DNA from: Nitrospira sp. CR1.3
GTDB taxonomy: Bacteria; Nitrospirota; Nitrospiria; Nitrospirales; Nitrospiraceae
Direction: 5' to 3'
DNA: 64,000 bases
NCBI GenBank assembly: GCA_014055525.1
Contig: WIAH01000014.1
Location: 38,292-102,291 of the forward strand
Part shown: positions 22,802-31,435 of the stretch, piece by piece
How the letters are laid out: every line of letters starts with the position of its first letter
How positions within the stretch are numbered: the stretch's first letter is position 1
Position numbers and translations under genes: made by a program
The notes under the pieces: model-generated
Told to the model about the DNA's origin: nothing
Seen by the model: the letters and a program-made list of their open reading frames with translations, nothing else
Database searches by the model: none

Positions 22802-25237
22802 TCAGTCCGCAAGCGCCTTACGGTGGGATGCCTCGCGCAGGGCCTGCGGCTCTTCGTGCGCCGCCGCGGTCTTCGTCTCTTTCAGGTCCACGGTCACACG
22901 GTGGATTTTTCCCGTGAACTTGTTGTCTCGCTCGTTGTAGTCTTCCGTCACCGGCGTCCCTTCGTCTACTCCCACGTCGGTTCCCTCATCGGCCGAGAAC
23001 ACACAACATTGCGTGTGCTCGATCCGGCCATCTCCTGCCTGTTGGCCGTTCACAAACATCCTGCCACTGCCGCCTTTTCCCGGTCCGCCGCCGTCATACT
23101 CAAATTCATACCGTATCGTCGCCTTGCCTGCTGCAAGCGCCTGCGGGGACGAGATCGTAAATCGCTGGAGACCGACGAAGTTGTACGTGTATGTCGGCTT
23201 GCCGTCTTTCAGGTACAGGCTCCATCCGCCGAATCGCCCGGCCTGGGCGAGAATGACGCCGTTGGCGCCGCCTTCGGGAATGTCGACTTCGGCCGTGATG
23301 TGGTGCGACCGGTTCTTCGTATTGATGAAGACGTTCTCCGACATCCCGGTCATGCCTTCATAGACGGTCAGCGTCGTGCGTCCTCCCATCAGATCAGGTC
23401 GCCCGGCTGTCGCGGCGTTCATGCGTTCAAGAACTCGATCGTCGATCGGTAGGACACGATACTTGACCGCCTCCTTCATGAACAGGTCTTTGAGTTCCTT
23501 CAGCTTCGCCTGGTTCTTCGCGGCCAGATCATTCACCAGGCTGAAATCGTTGCCCGTGTCGTAGAGCTCCCACTTGTCGCTGAGAAGAGTTTGGCGCGGC
23601 TCATACTCCCAAGGAGCCCGGTGGATGGTTCCGGCAAACCACCCATCTGCGTAAATGCCCCGGTTGCCCATGATCTCAAAGTACTGCACCCTATGCCTGC
23701 TGTTCGCCTTGGGACTGCCGAAGGTATAGACCATGCTGACTCCTTCGATCGGGGATTGTTTCGTCCCATTGACTATTTTCGGCTCCGGCAGTCCCGCCGC
23801 TTCCAGAACCGTCGGCGCGATATCAATCACATGATGGAACTGGCTCCGCACCTCGCCTTTCGCCTTGATTCTTTTAGGCCAGTGAATCACCATCCCATTG
23901 CGAGTCCCGCCGAAATTTGACGGAACTTGCTTGGTCCAGGTGAAGGGCGTATCGCCCGCGACCGCCCAGCCGGCAGCCATGTGGTTGTAGGACATCGGAC
24001 CGCCGAGCTCATCATAATGTTGCAGGATGCTCTCGACGGTTTCCGGCACATGGTTGAAGTAGGTGTACTCGTTGAATAGGCCGCTCATCCCTCCTTCAGC
24101 GCTTGTGCCGTTGTCCCCCACGATATAGAAGATCAACGTATTGTCCATCTGACCGGTTTGTTCGAGTGCCTGGATCAGACGGCCGATTTCGCTGTCCGTA
24201 TACTCGCCGAAGGCCGCGAAAATTTCCATCTGACGCGTGAACAGTTTCTTCTCGTCTGCCGAAAGTGTATCCCAATCCTTGATCGCTTCCGGTTTGGGGG
24301 CAAGCTTGGTTCCTTCCGGCACCACTCCCAACTTGATTTGTCGAGCCAACGTCTCTTCGCGGAACCGGTCCCAGCCACCCTCGAACTTCCCTTTATATTT
24401 TGCAATCCATTCCTTCGGGACATGGTGCGGTGCGTGCGTGGCGCCAGGGGCGAAATACATGAAGAACGGCTTGTCCGGCGTCAGGGATTTCTGATAACGC
24501 ATCCAATGGATCGCCTGATTCGTCATGTCGCGCATAAAGTGGTAGTTCGGATCACGCGGCAATTCGACCTGAGTCAGCCCGTCGTAGAGCATCGGCGCCC
24601 ATTGGTTGGTTTCGCCGCCGATGAAGCCGTAGAACTTATCGAAGCCCGATCGCGTCGGCCAGCGGTCCGTCGGACCGGATGGACTGACTTCCCACACGGC
24701 CGTCTCGTGGTTCTTCCCGAAGAATCCCGTGCTGTAGCCGTTCAACCGCAACATTTCTGCGAGGGGCGCCACGTTGTTCGGACGCTGGCCGGTGTTGCCG
24801 GGAAATGCCGTGGCAATTTCAGTAATCCCGCCCATGTTGTTCATGTGATGGTTCCGACCGCTCAGCAGGGCCGTCCTGGTCGGCGAACAGAGCGCGGTCG
24901 TATGGAAACGGTTATAGCGAAGGCCGTTATTCCCCAATCGTTCCACCGTCGGCATGTGGATCGGTCCGCCGAACGCACTGGACATTCCGAATCCCATGTC
25001 GTCGATCAGTAGAATCAGAACGTTCGGGGCTCCGGTAGGCGCCTTGATCTCAAAACGCGGTGGCGCCTTGACGTTTCGCGCATCGAATGCGGTGATCGCC
25101 GGCCGTTTCGGTTCCTGGATCGGCAAGACGGTGCGATCGAGCGATTCACTCTGAGCGATCGATGGAACCGCCACTCCCATCAAAAAGAGGGTAGGGACTA
25201 TCAGACTCAAGGCGATTGATCGTCTGTCTCTCATCAT
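22802..25237 (-). CDS. large exported Cys-type sulfatase
   Basis: The 811-residue protein starts at ATG 25237, which follows GAAAGGAACG; an upstream in-frame ATG would add 13 residues and hide the signal. The signal peptide ends near PSIAQ. Metal-binding D79-D80 lie in ILLIDDMGFG and the nucleophile motif is C117-S-P-T-R in the canonical C-x-P-x-R form. THAPHHVPKEW and IVGDNGTSAEGG complete the site. The extra C-terminal beta-sandwich (SLYLKDGKPTYTYNFVG) is typical of the longer arylsulfatase subgroup. It belongs to a six-gene operon with a patatin, a FadL porin, two lipoproteins and an AsmA-like protein. Confidence 0.94.
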   Translation of the reverse strand: MMRDRRSIALSLIVPTLFLMGVAVPSIAQSESLDRTVLPIQEPKRPAITAFDARNVKAPPRFEIKAPTGAPNVLILLIDDMGFGMSSAFGGPIHMPTVERLGNNGLRYNRFHTTALCSPTRTALLSGRNHHMNNMGGITEIATAFPGNTGQRPNNVAPLAEMLRLNGYSTGFFGKNHETAVWEVSPSGPTDRWPTRSGFDKFYGFIGGETNQWAPMLYDGLTQVELPRDPNYHFMRDMTNQAIHWMRYQKSLTPDKPFFMYFAPGATHAPHHVPKEWIAKYKGKFEGGWDRFREETLARQIKLGVVPEGTKLAPKPEAIKDWDTLSADEKKLFTRQMEIFAAFGEYTDSEIGRLIQALEQTGQMDNTLIFYIVGDNGTSAEGGMSGLFNEYTYFNHVPETVESILQHYDELGGPMSYNHMAAGWAVAGDTPFTWTKQVPSNFGGTRNGMVIHWPKRIKAKGEVRSQFHHVIDIAPTVLEAAGLPEPKIVNGTKQSPIEGVSMVYTFGSPKANSRHRVQYFEIMGNRGIYADGWFAGTIHRAPWEYEPRQTLLSDKWELYDTGNDFSLVNDLAAKNQAKLKELKDLFMKEAVKYRVLPIDDRVLERMNAATAGRPDLMGGRTTLTVYEGMTGMSENVFINTKNRSHHITAEVDIPEGGANGVILAQAGRFGGWSLYLKDGKPTYTYNFVGLQRFTISSPQALAAGKATIRYEFEYDGGGPGKGGSGRMFVNGQQAGDGRIEHTQCCVFSADEGTDVGVDEGTPVTEDYNERDNKFTGKIHRVTVDLKETKTAAAHEEPQALREASHRKALAD

Positions 25238-25272
25238 TGGCTCGTTCCTTTCATGTGCGCGCAAGTGACCGT

Positions 25273-26601
25273 TCAAGTCGCCCCATTCGCAGATCCGGTT
25301 CCGCCCGCCCCCTTGCCCCAGATGAAACTCACCTGGAAGAAATTGACGTAGGTGCTGGGGAACTGTCCGACGAGACTGCCGGCCAGGGGACCTCGGTTCT
25401 GATTGACCGGAAGATTGCCGCCGTAGGCCAGTTCATAGCTGAAGGCCACATTCAGCTTGGGACTCGCCTGCCATTCAGCGCCGAGGCCGAACCGGAACTG
25501 TTCCCCGACCGGCAGGGACACCGAATAGTTCTTATTTGGAATCATCGAACTGTCCCAAGCGAATCCGGAGTTGAGGAGCCAGTCCTGATTCAACCGGTAC
25601 CGGTTTCCCAATGCCACGTGATAGGTATCCTGGTAGTCGAGGGTGGTGGTCGTGCTCGGCGCCAGCGGGGGACCGGTCAGCCCGATTTCGACCTTGCCGA
25701 ATTGGCTCCAGTTCTGCCAGCCGAAGTCCAGCATCATGGCCCAGCGGTCCGTAAATTCGTGATAGGAACTTACCATCACCGATTGCGGCACGGTGACGCC
25801 AAGATCCAGCTCACTATTCAGACGGCCCTGATTCTGGAGCGCGGTCCCGACAGGGCCGGATAATCCGCTGAAGGTGGGCACGCTCCCAAAGTTGAGCTTC
25901 ACCTGAGAGTAATAGGCGACACCGATTCTCGTGCCCTTCTTGGGTTCGTACAACAGTCCGACATTCCCGCCGGCGCCGACGGTCGTGTCGGTCACTTTCA
26001 TTTCGCCATCAGGAACGTTCTGAAACGCACGATTATTGATTGCGGCGCTGTAATTCAAGTGTCCGATCATGACATTGGCGGCAACCCCGATCGACCATTG
26101 CTCGTTAATGCGATAGCTCATCGCCGGCATGATGCTGACGCCGAGCAGGGTATTGTCGACCGCATAGTAGCGTCCCACCCATCCGGAGTTGTAGTTCATT
26201 GCCAGTCCAAAATTCGAGAACAGGCCGAGGCCGACTTTGACATCGTCGCCAAGACCATGCACGTAGAACATGCTCATGGCCGGCAGGACTCCGATCGGAT
26301 TGCCGCCGCTGTTGCCATCGACGGTCGTTCCCGCGGCAGGAGAAAAGGCAACGCCAGACTGCAGCAACTGCGCGCCGGCCTGGAACTGATTGCCGTCGAG
26401 GCGGCTCATGCCGGCAGGATTCTTCAGCAACGTCGCGGGGTCCTGCGCTCGCGCCGCCCAGCCGGCGCTGGCCAGACCGACATCCGCGGTGGCAATTTCA
26501 TAGAGCGAAAGGCCGCCGGCTTGAGTTGGCTGGACGTTCAGCGCAATCAGGCCGTAACATATCGTGGCCGACCAGATGAAGAGACGACGACGTATTCTCA
26601 T
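25273..26601 (-). CDS. FadL/OmpP1-type outer-membrane porin
   Basis: From the ATG at 26601 the 442-residue product has a signal peptide ending near TQAGG. It then shows the OMPP1/FadL/TodX pattern: SLYEIATADVGLASAGWAAR, followed by DPATLLKNPAGMSRLDG, the N-terminal plug region with the conserved N-P-A-G. Long-chain fatty-acid or hydrocarbon uptake is the usual role. Strands such as LNVAFSYELAYGG close the barrel. It lies 35 bases before the large sulfatase and 20 bases after the patatin gene, so it is firmly in that operon. Confidence 0.9.
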   Translation of the reverse strand: MRIRRRLFIWSATICYGLIALNVQPTQAGGLSLYEIATADVGLASAGWAARAQDPATLLKNPAGMSRLDGNQFQAGAQLLQSGVAFSPAAGTTVDGNSGGNPIGVLPAMSMFYVHGLGDDVKVGLGLFSNFGLAMNYNSGWVGRYYAVDNTLLGVSIMPAMSYRINEQWSIGVAANVMIGHLNYSAAINNRAFQNVPDGEMKVTDTTVGAGGNVGLLYEPKKGTRIGVAYYSQVKLNFGSVPTFSGLSGPVGTALQNQGRLNSELDLGVTVPQSVMVSSYHEFTDRWAMMLDFGWQNWSQFGKVEIGLTGPPLAPSTTTTLDYQDTYHVALGNRYRLNQDWLLNSGFAWDSSMIPNKNYSVSLPVGEQFRFGLGAEWQASPKLNVAFSYELAYGGNLPVNQNRGPLAGSLVGQFPSTYVNFFQVSFIWGKGAGGTGSANGAT

Positions 26602-26621
26602 CACAGTCCGCCTTTCCACGA

Positions 26622-28019
26622 TTATTGGGCCGGCGCCTCGATGCCCTTCATGAGTCGCTGAAACTCTTTATCGTTGCGCAGGAGCTTCGCCGCAGCTGTG
26701 ACAAGCCGGTCGATCTGGTCGTCCGTCAAATACAGCGTCGTGGGAATTTTCATCAGGGAAATGCGCTCGTCCGGATCCTCGATCTCATTTAAACTGGCGT
26801 TGATGAAATAGATGTCGGCGTCTTCGGCGAAAGGACTGCCTGGAGGGCGCGGTTTGAGCTGGAGTTCCGTCCGCCATTTTTCCACGCCCATCTTGATGAG
26901 CGTGGTGGTATCGAACGAATACCGATTGATCGGAATGTCCACCAATGAGCTCATGGCCTTGGAAATGACCGGAACATGATCGCTGCGGAATTCCATCACA
27001 TCCGGAGACGTCTCCGCATTCACGGTCAGAATGACAAATTTTTTGATATTCTTCACACCCGCCGCAAGCAACAGCTTTTCAAACCCTCCCTGCAAGCCGC
27101 TGTTTTCAATGATTCCCCGCAGCGCGAGATTGTCCGATAGACCGCCATCGAGCAAGTGGATGTAGGGACGTTTCTTGACGTCCAGATACGAGAGCAGCTC
27201 GTTCGCCCGTTGACCTCCGATTTTGCCTCGCCTCTTAGCCTCCTCCAACCATCCCGGCACCTCATACTTGCAGTCGTTCGCGTAATTCTTCAACGAGATC
27301 GGGCTCAGCACGAGGGGAAGCGCGGCCGAGGCGGCAGAAGCATCAGCAATAGGCAGCTGCTTGAGATCGGAACAGATGATATCGAACTGAAATTGCGTGA
27401 ATTCAAACCGGGCCAGCGTCGCCATATCCGACGCATGGATGATCAACATGGGCCGTTGCCGCAGCGCCGCCAGGTCCGCATAGGTCTTGTGATCGAAAAG
27501 CGCTTCGTCCAGAAGTTCCGACATCAGGTGGGCGCGGCCGAAATAGGGCGACCAGAGCCGGAACCAATTGCTGGGTGACTTGAAGACCCGGGCCTTCAGC
27601 TCGGATTCCCAGTTGACCCGAAGAAAGCGATATTCAAAGTCGTGAAAGATTCGGTCTCGATAGAGCGCGTAGTAGCCCCCGGTGAACGTCCCGCCGGAGA
27701 GGGCATGAATGAGGTCGAGTTCATCAAGCAGCCGCTTCCGCTTGCCTTCCCAGATGATTTCCTGATGGGCCAGCTCGCGCAAGACGCCGAACGCCAACGT
27801 GGACGCGCGCGTCCCTCCGCCAGAAAACGCCGCCACGAACAGGAAACTGTCGCTGTTGTCGGACTCCGGCGGCGCCACATTCGTAAAGCGATAACCACCC
27901 TTGGGATCCCATTTCTCCAATGGGGCGTTCAGGGTCGGACGGACATACTCGCAGCCGGCTTGGAGCACGAGAAGCGCCGCCACAAGCCATACATACCGTT
28001 CAGGAGATTGCCGTTTCAT
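26622..28019 (-). CDS. patatin-like phospholipase lipoprotein
   Basis: The 465-residue lipoprotein (lipobox V-L-Q-A-G-C) carries a patatin domain: oxyanion loop SGGGTRAS, nucleophile region IHALSGGTFTGG, and catalytic DGG in LLDGGLSDN. The usual G-x-S-x-G elbow reads A-L-S-G-G here, so the first Gly is replaced by Ala. The Ser-Asp dyad is otherwise present, and activity on lipids is probable but not certain. First gene of the operon that runs to 17727, and preceded by the palindrome at 28077-28092. Confidence 0.85.
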   Translation of the reverse strand: MKRQSPERYVWLVAALLVLQAGCEYVRPTLNAPLEKWDPKGGYRFTNVAPPESDNSDSFLFVAAFSGGGTRASTLAFGVLRELAHQEIIWEGKRKRLLDELDLIHALSGGTFTGGYYALYRDRIFHDFEYRFLRVNWESELKARVFKSPSNWFRLWSPYFGRAHLMSELLDEALFDHKTYADLAALRQRPMLIIHASDMATLARFEFTQFQFDIICSDLKQLPIADASAASAALPLVLSPISLKNYANDCKYEVPGWLEEAKRRGKIGGQRANELLSYLDVKKRPYIHLLDGGLSDNLALRGIIENSGLQGGFEKLLLAAGVKNIKKFVILTVNAETSPDVMEFRSDHVPVISKAMSSLVDIPINRYSFDTTTLIKMGVEKWRTELQLKPRPPGSPFAEDADIYFINASLNEIEDPDERISLMKIPTTLYLTDDQIDRLVTAAAKLLRNDKEFQRLMKGIEAPAQ

Positions 28020-28076
28020 CCTCGGCCTCTTTCACAAAATCTGCGTTCTTTTGCCATGAACCGCCACCTGTCGAAA

Positions 28077-28092
28077 CTGTCAAAACTGACAG
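28077..28092. promoter_or_regulatory. 16-bp palindrome CTGTCAAAACTGACAG, copy 2
   Basis: CTGTCA and TGACAG form a 6+4+6 inverted repeat 57 bases before the patatin start codon, in the space after the MscS gene. It differs from the copy at 17614-17629 by one base (AAAAC against AAAAT in the centre). A regulator binding here would control the patatin-to-AsmA operon. Confidence 0.6.
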
Positions 28093-28116
28093 GGCCCCGG
28101 CCGATAGCATGACCCC

Positions 28117-29928
28117 TCAGCCCTTTGCCGGCGCATATTGCGGCGACCCCTCCGGCGGATACTCCAACGAGTTTTTGAGAGAAGCGATCTTGTCCGGGGG
28201 AAATCCCGGGAGGTAGAGTTCCTTTCTTGATTTCCACTCCTTGACTTTCATGCCAACGGCCTTGACTCGCTCCTCGTCAACAGGTTTTCCGGGGAGTGAG
28301 TATTGCACTTCCGACGGGAAAGCAAAATCCGACCCGGCCGCCTCGATGATGTCCATGATCCGCAAGTTCAAATCCTCGGCGATCTCCAAAGACTCAGCGT
28401 AGTCCGTGACTCCCATGTAGGCGAACACGTCGATGTCCAGTGAGTAGGCGCCGAAACCCTTAAAGCGGACATGGAGGGGCTCGGCTAGGATTTTCGGATG
28501 CGCATAGAGCATCCTCCGCGCCTCCACCAAGATGTACCGGATCTGATCCGGCGTCGTCTCGTAGCGCAATTGAAGGGTTGGATGATACCAGAAGCGGTCT
28601 CGCTCCGAATAATTGTCAAGATGCATATTCGCAAACTCCGCATTAGAGACCGTGATGACGGTTCGATCCAACGTCCTGATGCGGGTGGCGCGAAGGCCGA
28701 TTTCTTCCACGGTTCCGACCTGATTTCCGAATCTGCAGAAGTCCCCGACCTTGACAGGCCTGGACGCGAAGAGTGTGAGCGCGCCGAAGATGTTCTCTAA
28801 ACTTTTCTGCGACGCGAGCGCGACGGCCACGCCGCTGATGCTAAGGCCGGCCAGCAGCGTGGTCACCTTATATCCGGCGTTATCCAGCCACAACAGCACG
28901 GCCCCGGCCAGGGCGATGAACTTTACCAATCTGGCCACCGGCGTGAGCAAGACGCGCGAGCCGCTGAGTCCCTGTCGGTCAAGATTGGCGCCAATATGCT
29001 GGGTGACATAGTCAATCAGCCTCGTGAGAAACCATGCCAGGGCAATCACCTGCACGGTGCGGGCCTCTCCCAGTGCGCGAACCGCGACGGATGGGCCGAT
29101 CATGCCGATGATTTTTCGTCCGAGGACGGTCCAGACGAGGAGCGTAAAAGGACCGCTGAAGTACTGTGTGAATGTGTGCGCTAGATCCGCACGAACGGCC
29201 CGCAGCATCGCCACCAGGAACCAGGTCAAGAAGCGGGCAACCGGGACCAGCAAGATTCCGACGATGATCGCCACGGCCCAGACCCAAAGATGAATGCCCA
29301 GAATCGACACATCGAACAGCCAGGCAGGGAAGAGGTGTTCCAAAGGACCGTAGCCGAAATGTTGATAGAGCTCTGGAATCTCGGCCACCGTCAGACCGGC
29401 GAATTTCCAGATGTACACACCGTCGCCCCGAGGAATCCGTTGCAGGAGCAACTCATAGGTCTTTTCCTCGGTCACAATACGCCCGACATGTTCGCGAACG
29501 GCCGGGAGATTGTCCTGGACATCGCCTTCAGGATTGGGGCTCAGTGTTTCGAGGTCGATCCAGAGCGCCCGGTCCATAACGATCTTCAATTGGCGAGCCA
29601 GTTCCGGTCCTTGGGTGTGACTCATACCGGGAGGAAGATTCCGGAGGTCCAGGTATTCAGACGCCTGGACATAATTTCGCTCATTGGCCGACAACAGGTA
29701 GCCACGGACGCTCGATCGCGGCGTCCCTCGGCCGAACGGATCGTCCGGAATGCCGGCAGCCGCGCCTGCCTGCTCGGCTTGAGCATCGGGTCTCTTTTGC
29801 ATGATTTCCTTCAAGCTGGGCTGCGGTGAGTCTCGTTCGGCCCACAATGGGATCGGCCAGAGGAGGGCCAATGAGACCATCACGCTTCCGATCAAGGCCG
29901 AGCGCACATTGCACTTCATCCATTTCAT
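28117..29928 (-). CDS. MscS-family mechanosensitive channel with large N-terminal domain
   Basis: The 603-residue protein starts at ATG 29928 after GGAGG. It has a signal peptide, a soluble N-terminal domain of about 180 residues, several transmembrane helices (LWVWAVAIIVGILLVPVA onward) and the pore helix TTLLAGLSISGVAVALA of the MscS type, followed by SQKSLENIFGAL. The beta domain (KVGDFCRFGNQVGTVEEIG) and alpha-beta cap complete the channel. It would release solutes upon osmotic downshock. The N-terminal domain gives it the YbdG/MscM-like longer form. Confidence 0.92.
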   Translation of the reverse strand: MKWMKCNVRSALIGSVMVSLALLWPIPLWAERDSPQPSLKEIMQKRPDAQAEQAGAAAGIPDDPFGRGTPRSSVRGYLLSANERNYVQASEYLDLRNLPPGMSHTQGPELARQLKIVMDRALWIDLETLSPNPEGDVQDNLPAVREHVGRIVTEEKTYELLLQRIPRGDGVYIWKFAGLTVAEIPELYQHFGYGPLEHLFPAWLFDVSILGIHLWVWAVAIIVGILLVPVARFLTWFLVAMLRAVRADLAHTFTQYFSGPFTLLVWTVLGRKIIGMIGPSVAVRALGEARTVQVIALAWFLTRLIDYVTQHIGANLDRQGLSGSRVLLTPVARLVKFIALAGAVLLWLDNAGYKVTTLLAGLSISGVAVALASQKSLENIFGALTLFASRPVKVGDFCRFGNQVGTVEEIGLRATRIRTLDRTVITVSNAEFANMHLDNYSERDRFWYHPTLQLRYETTPDQIRYILVEARRMLYAHPKILAEPLHVRFKGFGAYSLDIDVFAYMGVTDYAESLEIAEDLNLRIMDIIEAAGSDFAFPSEVQYSLPGKPVDEERVKAVGMKVKEWKSRKELYLPGFPPDKIASLKNSLEYPPEGSPQYAPAKG

Positions 29929-30128
29929 AACGTCCTCCTTCCCTTGCATCGCTTCACCATGTCGTCACCCTCATGTGAACAACGGGACTTCTGACAAGCC
30001 TGTACGCCATGGCCACGGCCCGTAACAGGCATCAGGCTCAGAATGCTGTGGGAAGTTCTTATGGACGGCGAGACGAATCACGCGCAGGCGGAAGGTTCGG
30101 ATGATAGATCGGTCAATCTCACTGCCGG

Positions 30129-30971
30129 TCAGAACACATAGAGTGTGGCGTAGAGATAGAGCAGGTTATAGCTGAAGTTGATGTTAAATCCTCGATCTCC
30201 GTCTCCTCTTAGACCAGCCTGCAAACGGTCGTAGGCGGCCCCCATTGCGAAATGCTTCAAGAGGCGGTACTCAAGGCCGGCATAGAACTCAAACATCGCT
30301 CCTGTATACTTGTCGATGGTCAGATAGAAGAAGTCGTAACGGCTCTCAAACTTCAGCTTCGGGGTAATGTTGTAGTTCGCAATGAGGCCGATCGATGGGA
30401 GTGGAAGGGTCACTTGTTCGTTGATGACCGCTGCGTTTCCTGCGGTCCCGTTGATCGTCCCTTGCGCCGCCAAGTTGAAGCTTGTTCTCATCACGTAGAG
30501 TCCCGGCGAGAATCCCAGCTCCACTTTGTCGTTATGGTAAAAGGAGTAGTTGTAGAGCAACCGGTAGATATTGAAGTTCAAGCTGGTCTGCGTCGCAGCA
30601 CCGGCAGAAATGACGTTATCGCCCTCTTGAATGGTCTGATTGAGAACTTTGTCTCCGCTCAATCCAACCCGATACCAGGAGAACCCAAGAGCATGCCGGT
30701 CATTGAACCGATAGAGGGTGTCGACGCGGAATGCGTCGGTACTCGTCCTCCCACCGAGGGTGTTCGTGAAGTCAACGCTGGCGCCCAGTCCCAAGATCGG
30801 CCCGGAGACTGCCGCATTTGCTGTTGCCCCAAAGACATAGGCCCACCCGCCGCGGATCATGAGCTTCTCCGGCAGCGGGGAGTCTGCCGTTTCTTCAGCT
30901 CGAACGAGAGGAGCGAAAATCAGACAGAGGATCCCCACGCTGAGAAGCCAGAGTGCGGCTCGTCGCATCAT
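30129..30971 (-). CDS. outer-membrane beta-barrel protein
   Basis: The 280-residue protein has a signal peptide cleaved near VRAEE. Repeated strands include HALGFSWYRVGLSG, NFNIYRLLYNYSFYHNDKVE, and KFESRYDFFYLTIDKYT. The C-terminus is LYLYATLYVF with Phe last. A barrel of about 12-14 strands is likely. It is preceded by some 200 bases (29929-30128) without any gene. No substrate can be inferred. Confidence 0.85.
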   Translation of the reverse strand: MMRRAALWLLSVGILCLIFAPLVRAEETADSPLPEKLMIRGGWAYVFGATANAAVSGPILGLGASVDFTNTLGGRTSTDAFRVDTLYRFNDRHALGFSWYRVGLSGDKVLNQTIQEGDNVISAGAATQTSLNFNIYRLLYNYSFYHNDKVELGFSPGLYVMRTSFNLAAQGTINGTAGNAAVINEQVTLPLPSIGLIANYNITPKLKFESRYDFFYLTIDKYTGAMFEFYAGLEYRLLKHFAMGAAYDRLQAGLRGDGDRGFNINFSYNLLYLYATLYVF

Positions 30972-31003
30972 TGATTGCCTCCCGACGCTATTCTGACTGC
31001 GCG

Positions 31004-31336
31004 TTACTTTTGAGCCGGCGGTTGTGGCTGGGCCTCGGCAGGCTGCATCGGAGCTGCCTGCATCGGAGCTTGCTGCGCCTTGGCTGGTTGCGCTTTCAGA
31101 GCAGCTTCGAACTCGTCCGACGAGATCTCCTTAATTTCGGATGACTGCAGAGTCACCATGCTGCCGGTCTTCTCGTCCTTGATCTTGACCGCGCCGCCCC
31201 TGCCCGCATCGTTCACCTTCGTCGTGTAATAGGCTTTCCCCGAAGCAGGATCAGTCACACGGTAATAGCTGCTACAACCGGCGACCGTCATCAGCAATCC
31301 GCCAATCATCAATCCCGCGATCACATGTCTATGCAT
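31004..31336 (-). CDS. small YgdI/YgdR-like lipoprotein
   Basis: The 110-residue lipoprotein (lipobox M-T-V-A-G-C) has a short beta-rich domain like DUF903/YgdI-YgdR proteins: YYRVTDPASGKAYYTTKV and GSMVTLQSSEIKEIS. A flexible tail rich in Gln, Pro, Met and Ala follows (QAAPMQPAEAQPQPP). The tail is more extended than in typical YgdR proteins. Function unknown; periplasmic or outer-membrane anchored. Confidence 0.8.
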   Translation of the reverse strand: MHRHVIAGLMIGGLLMTVAGCSSYYRVTDPASGKAYYTTKVNDAGRGGAVKIKDEKTGSMVTLQSSEIKEISSDEFEAALKAQPAKAQQAPMQAAPMQPAEAQPQPPAQK

Positions 31337-31435
31337 GAGAACCCTCCTGTGTGTTTTTTGTCATCAGCCGGGCAAAGCTTACAGGAAACGTCGGCATCTG
31401 TCCATGCGAGCCAGGTGAAGATGAGCCAACCTAGA

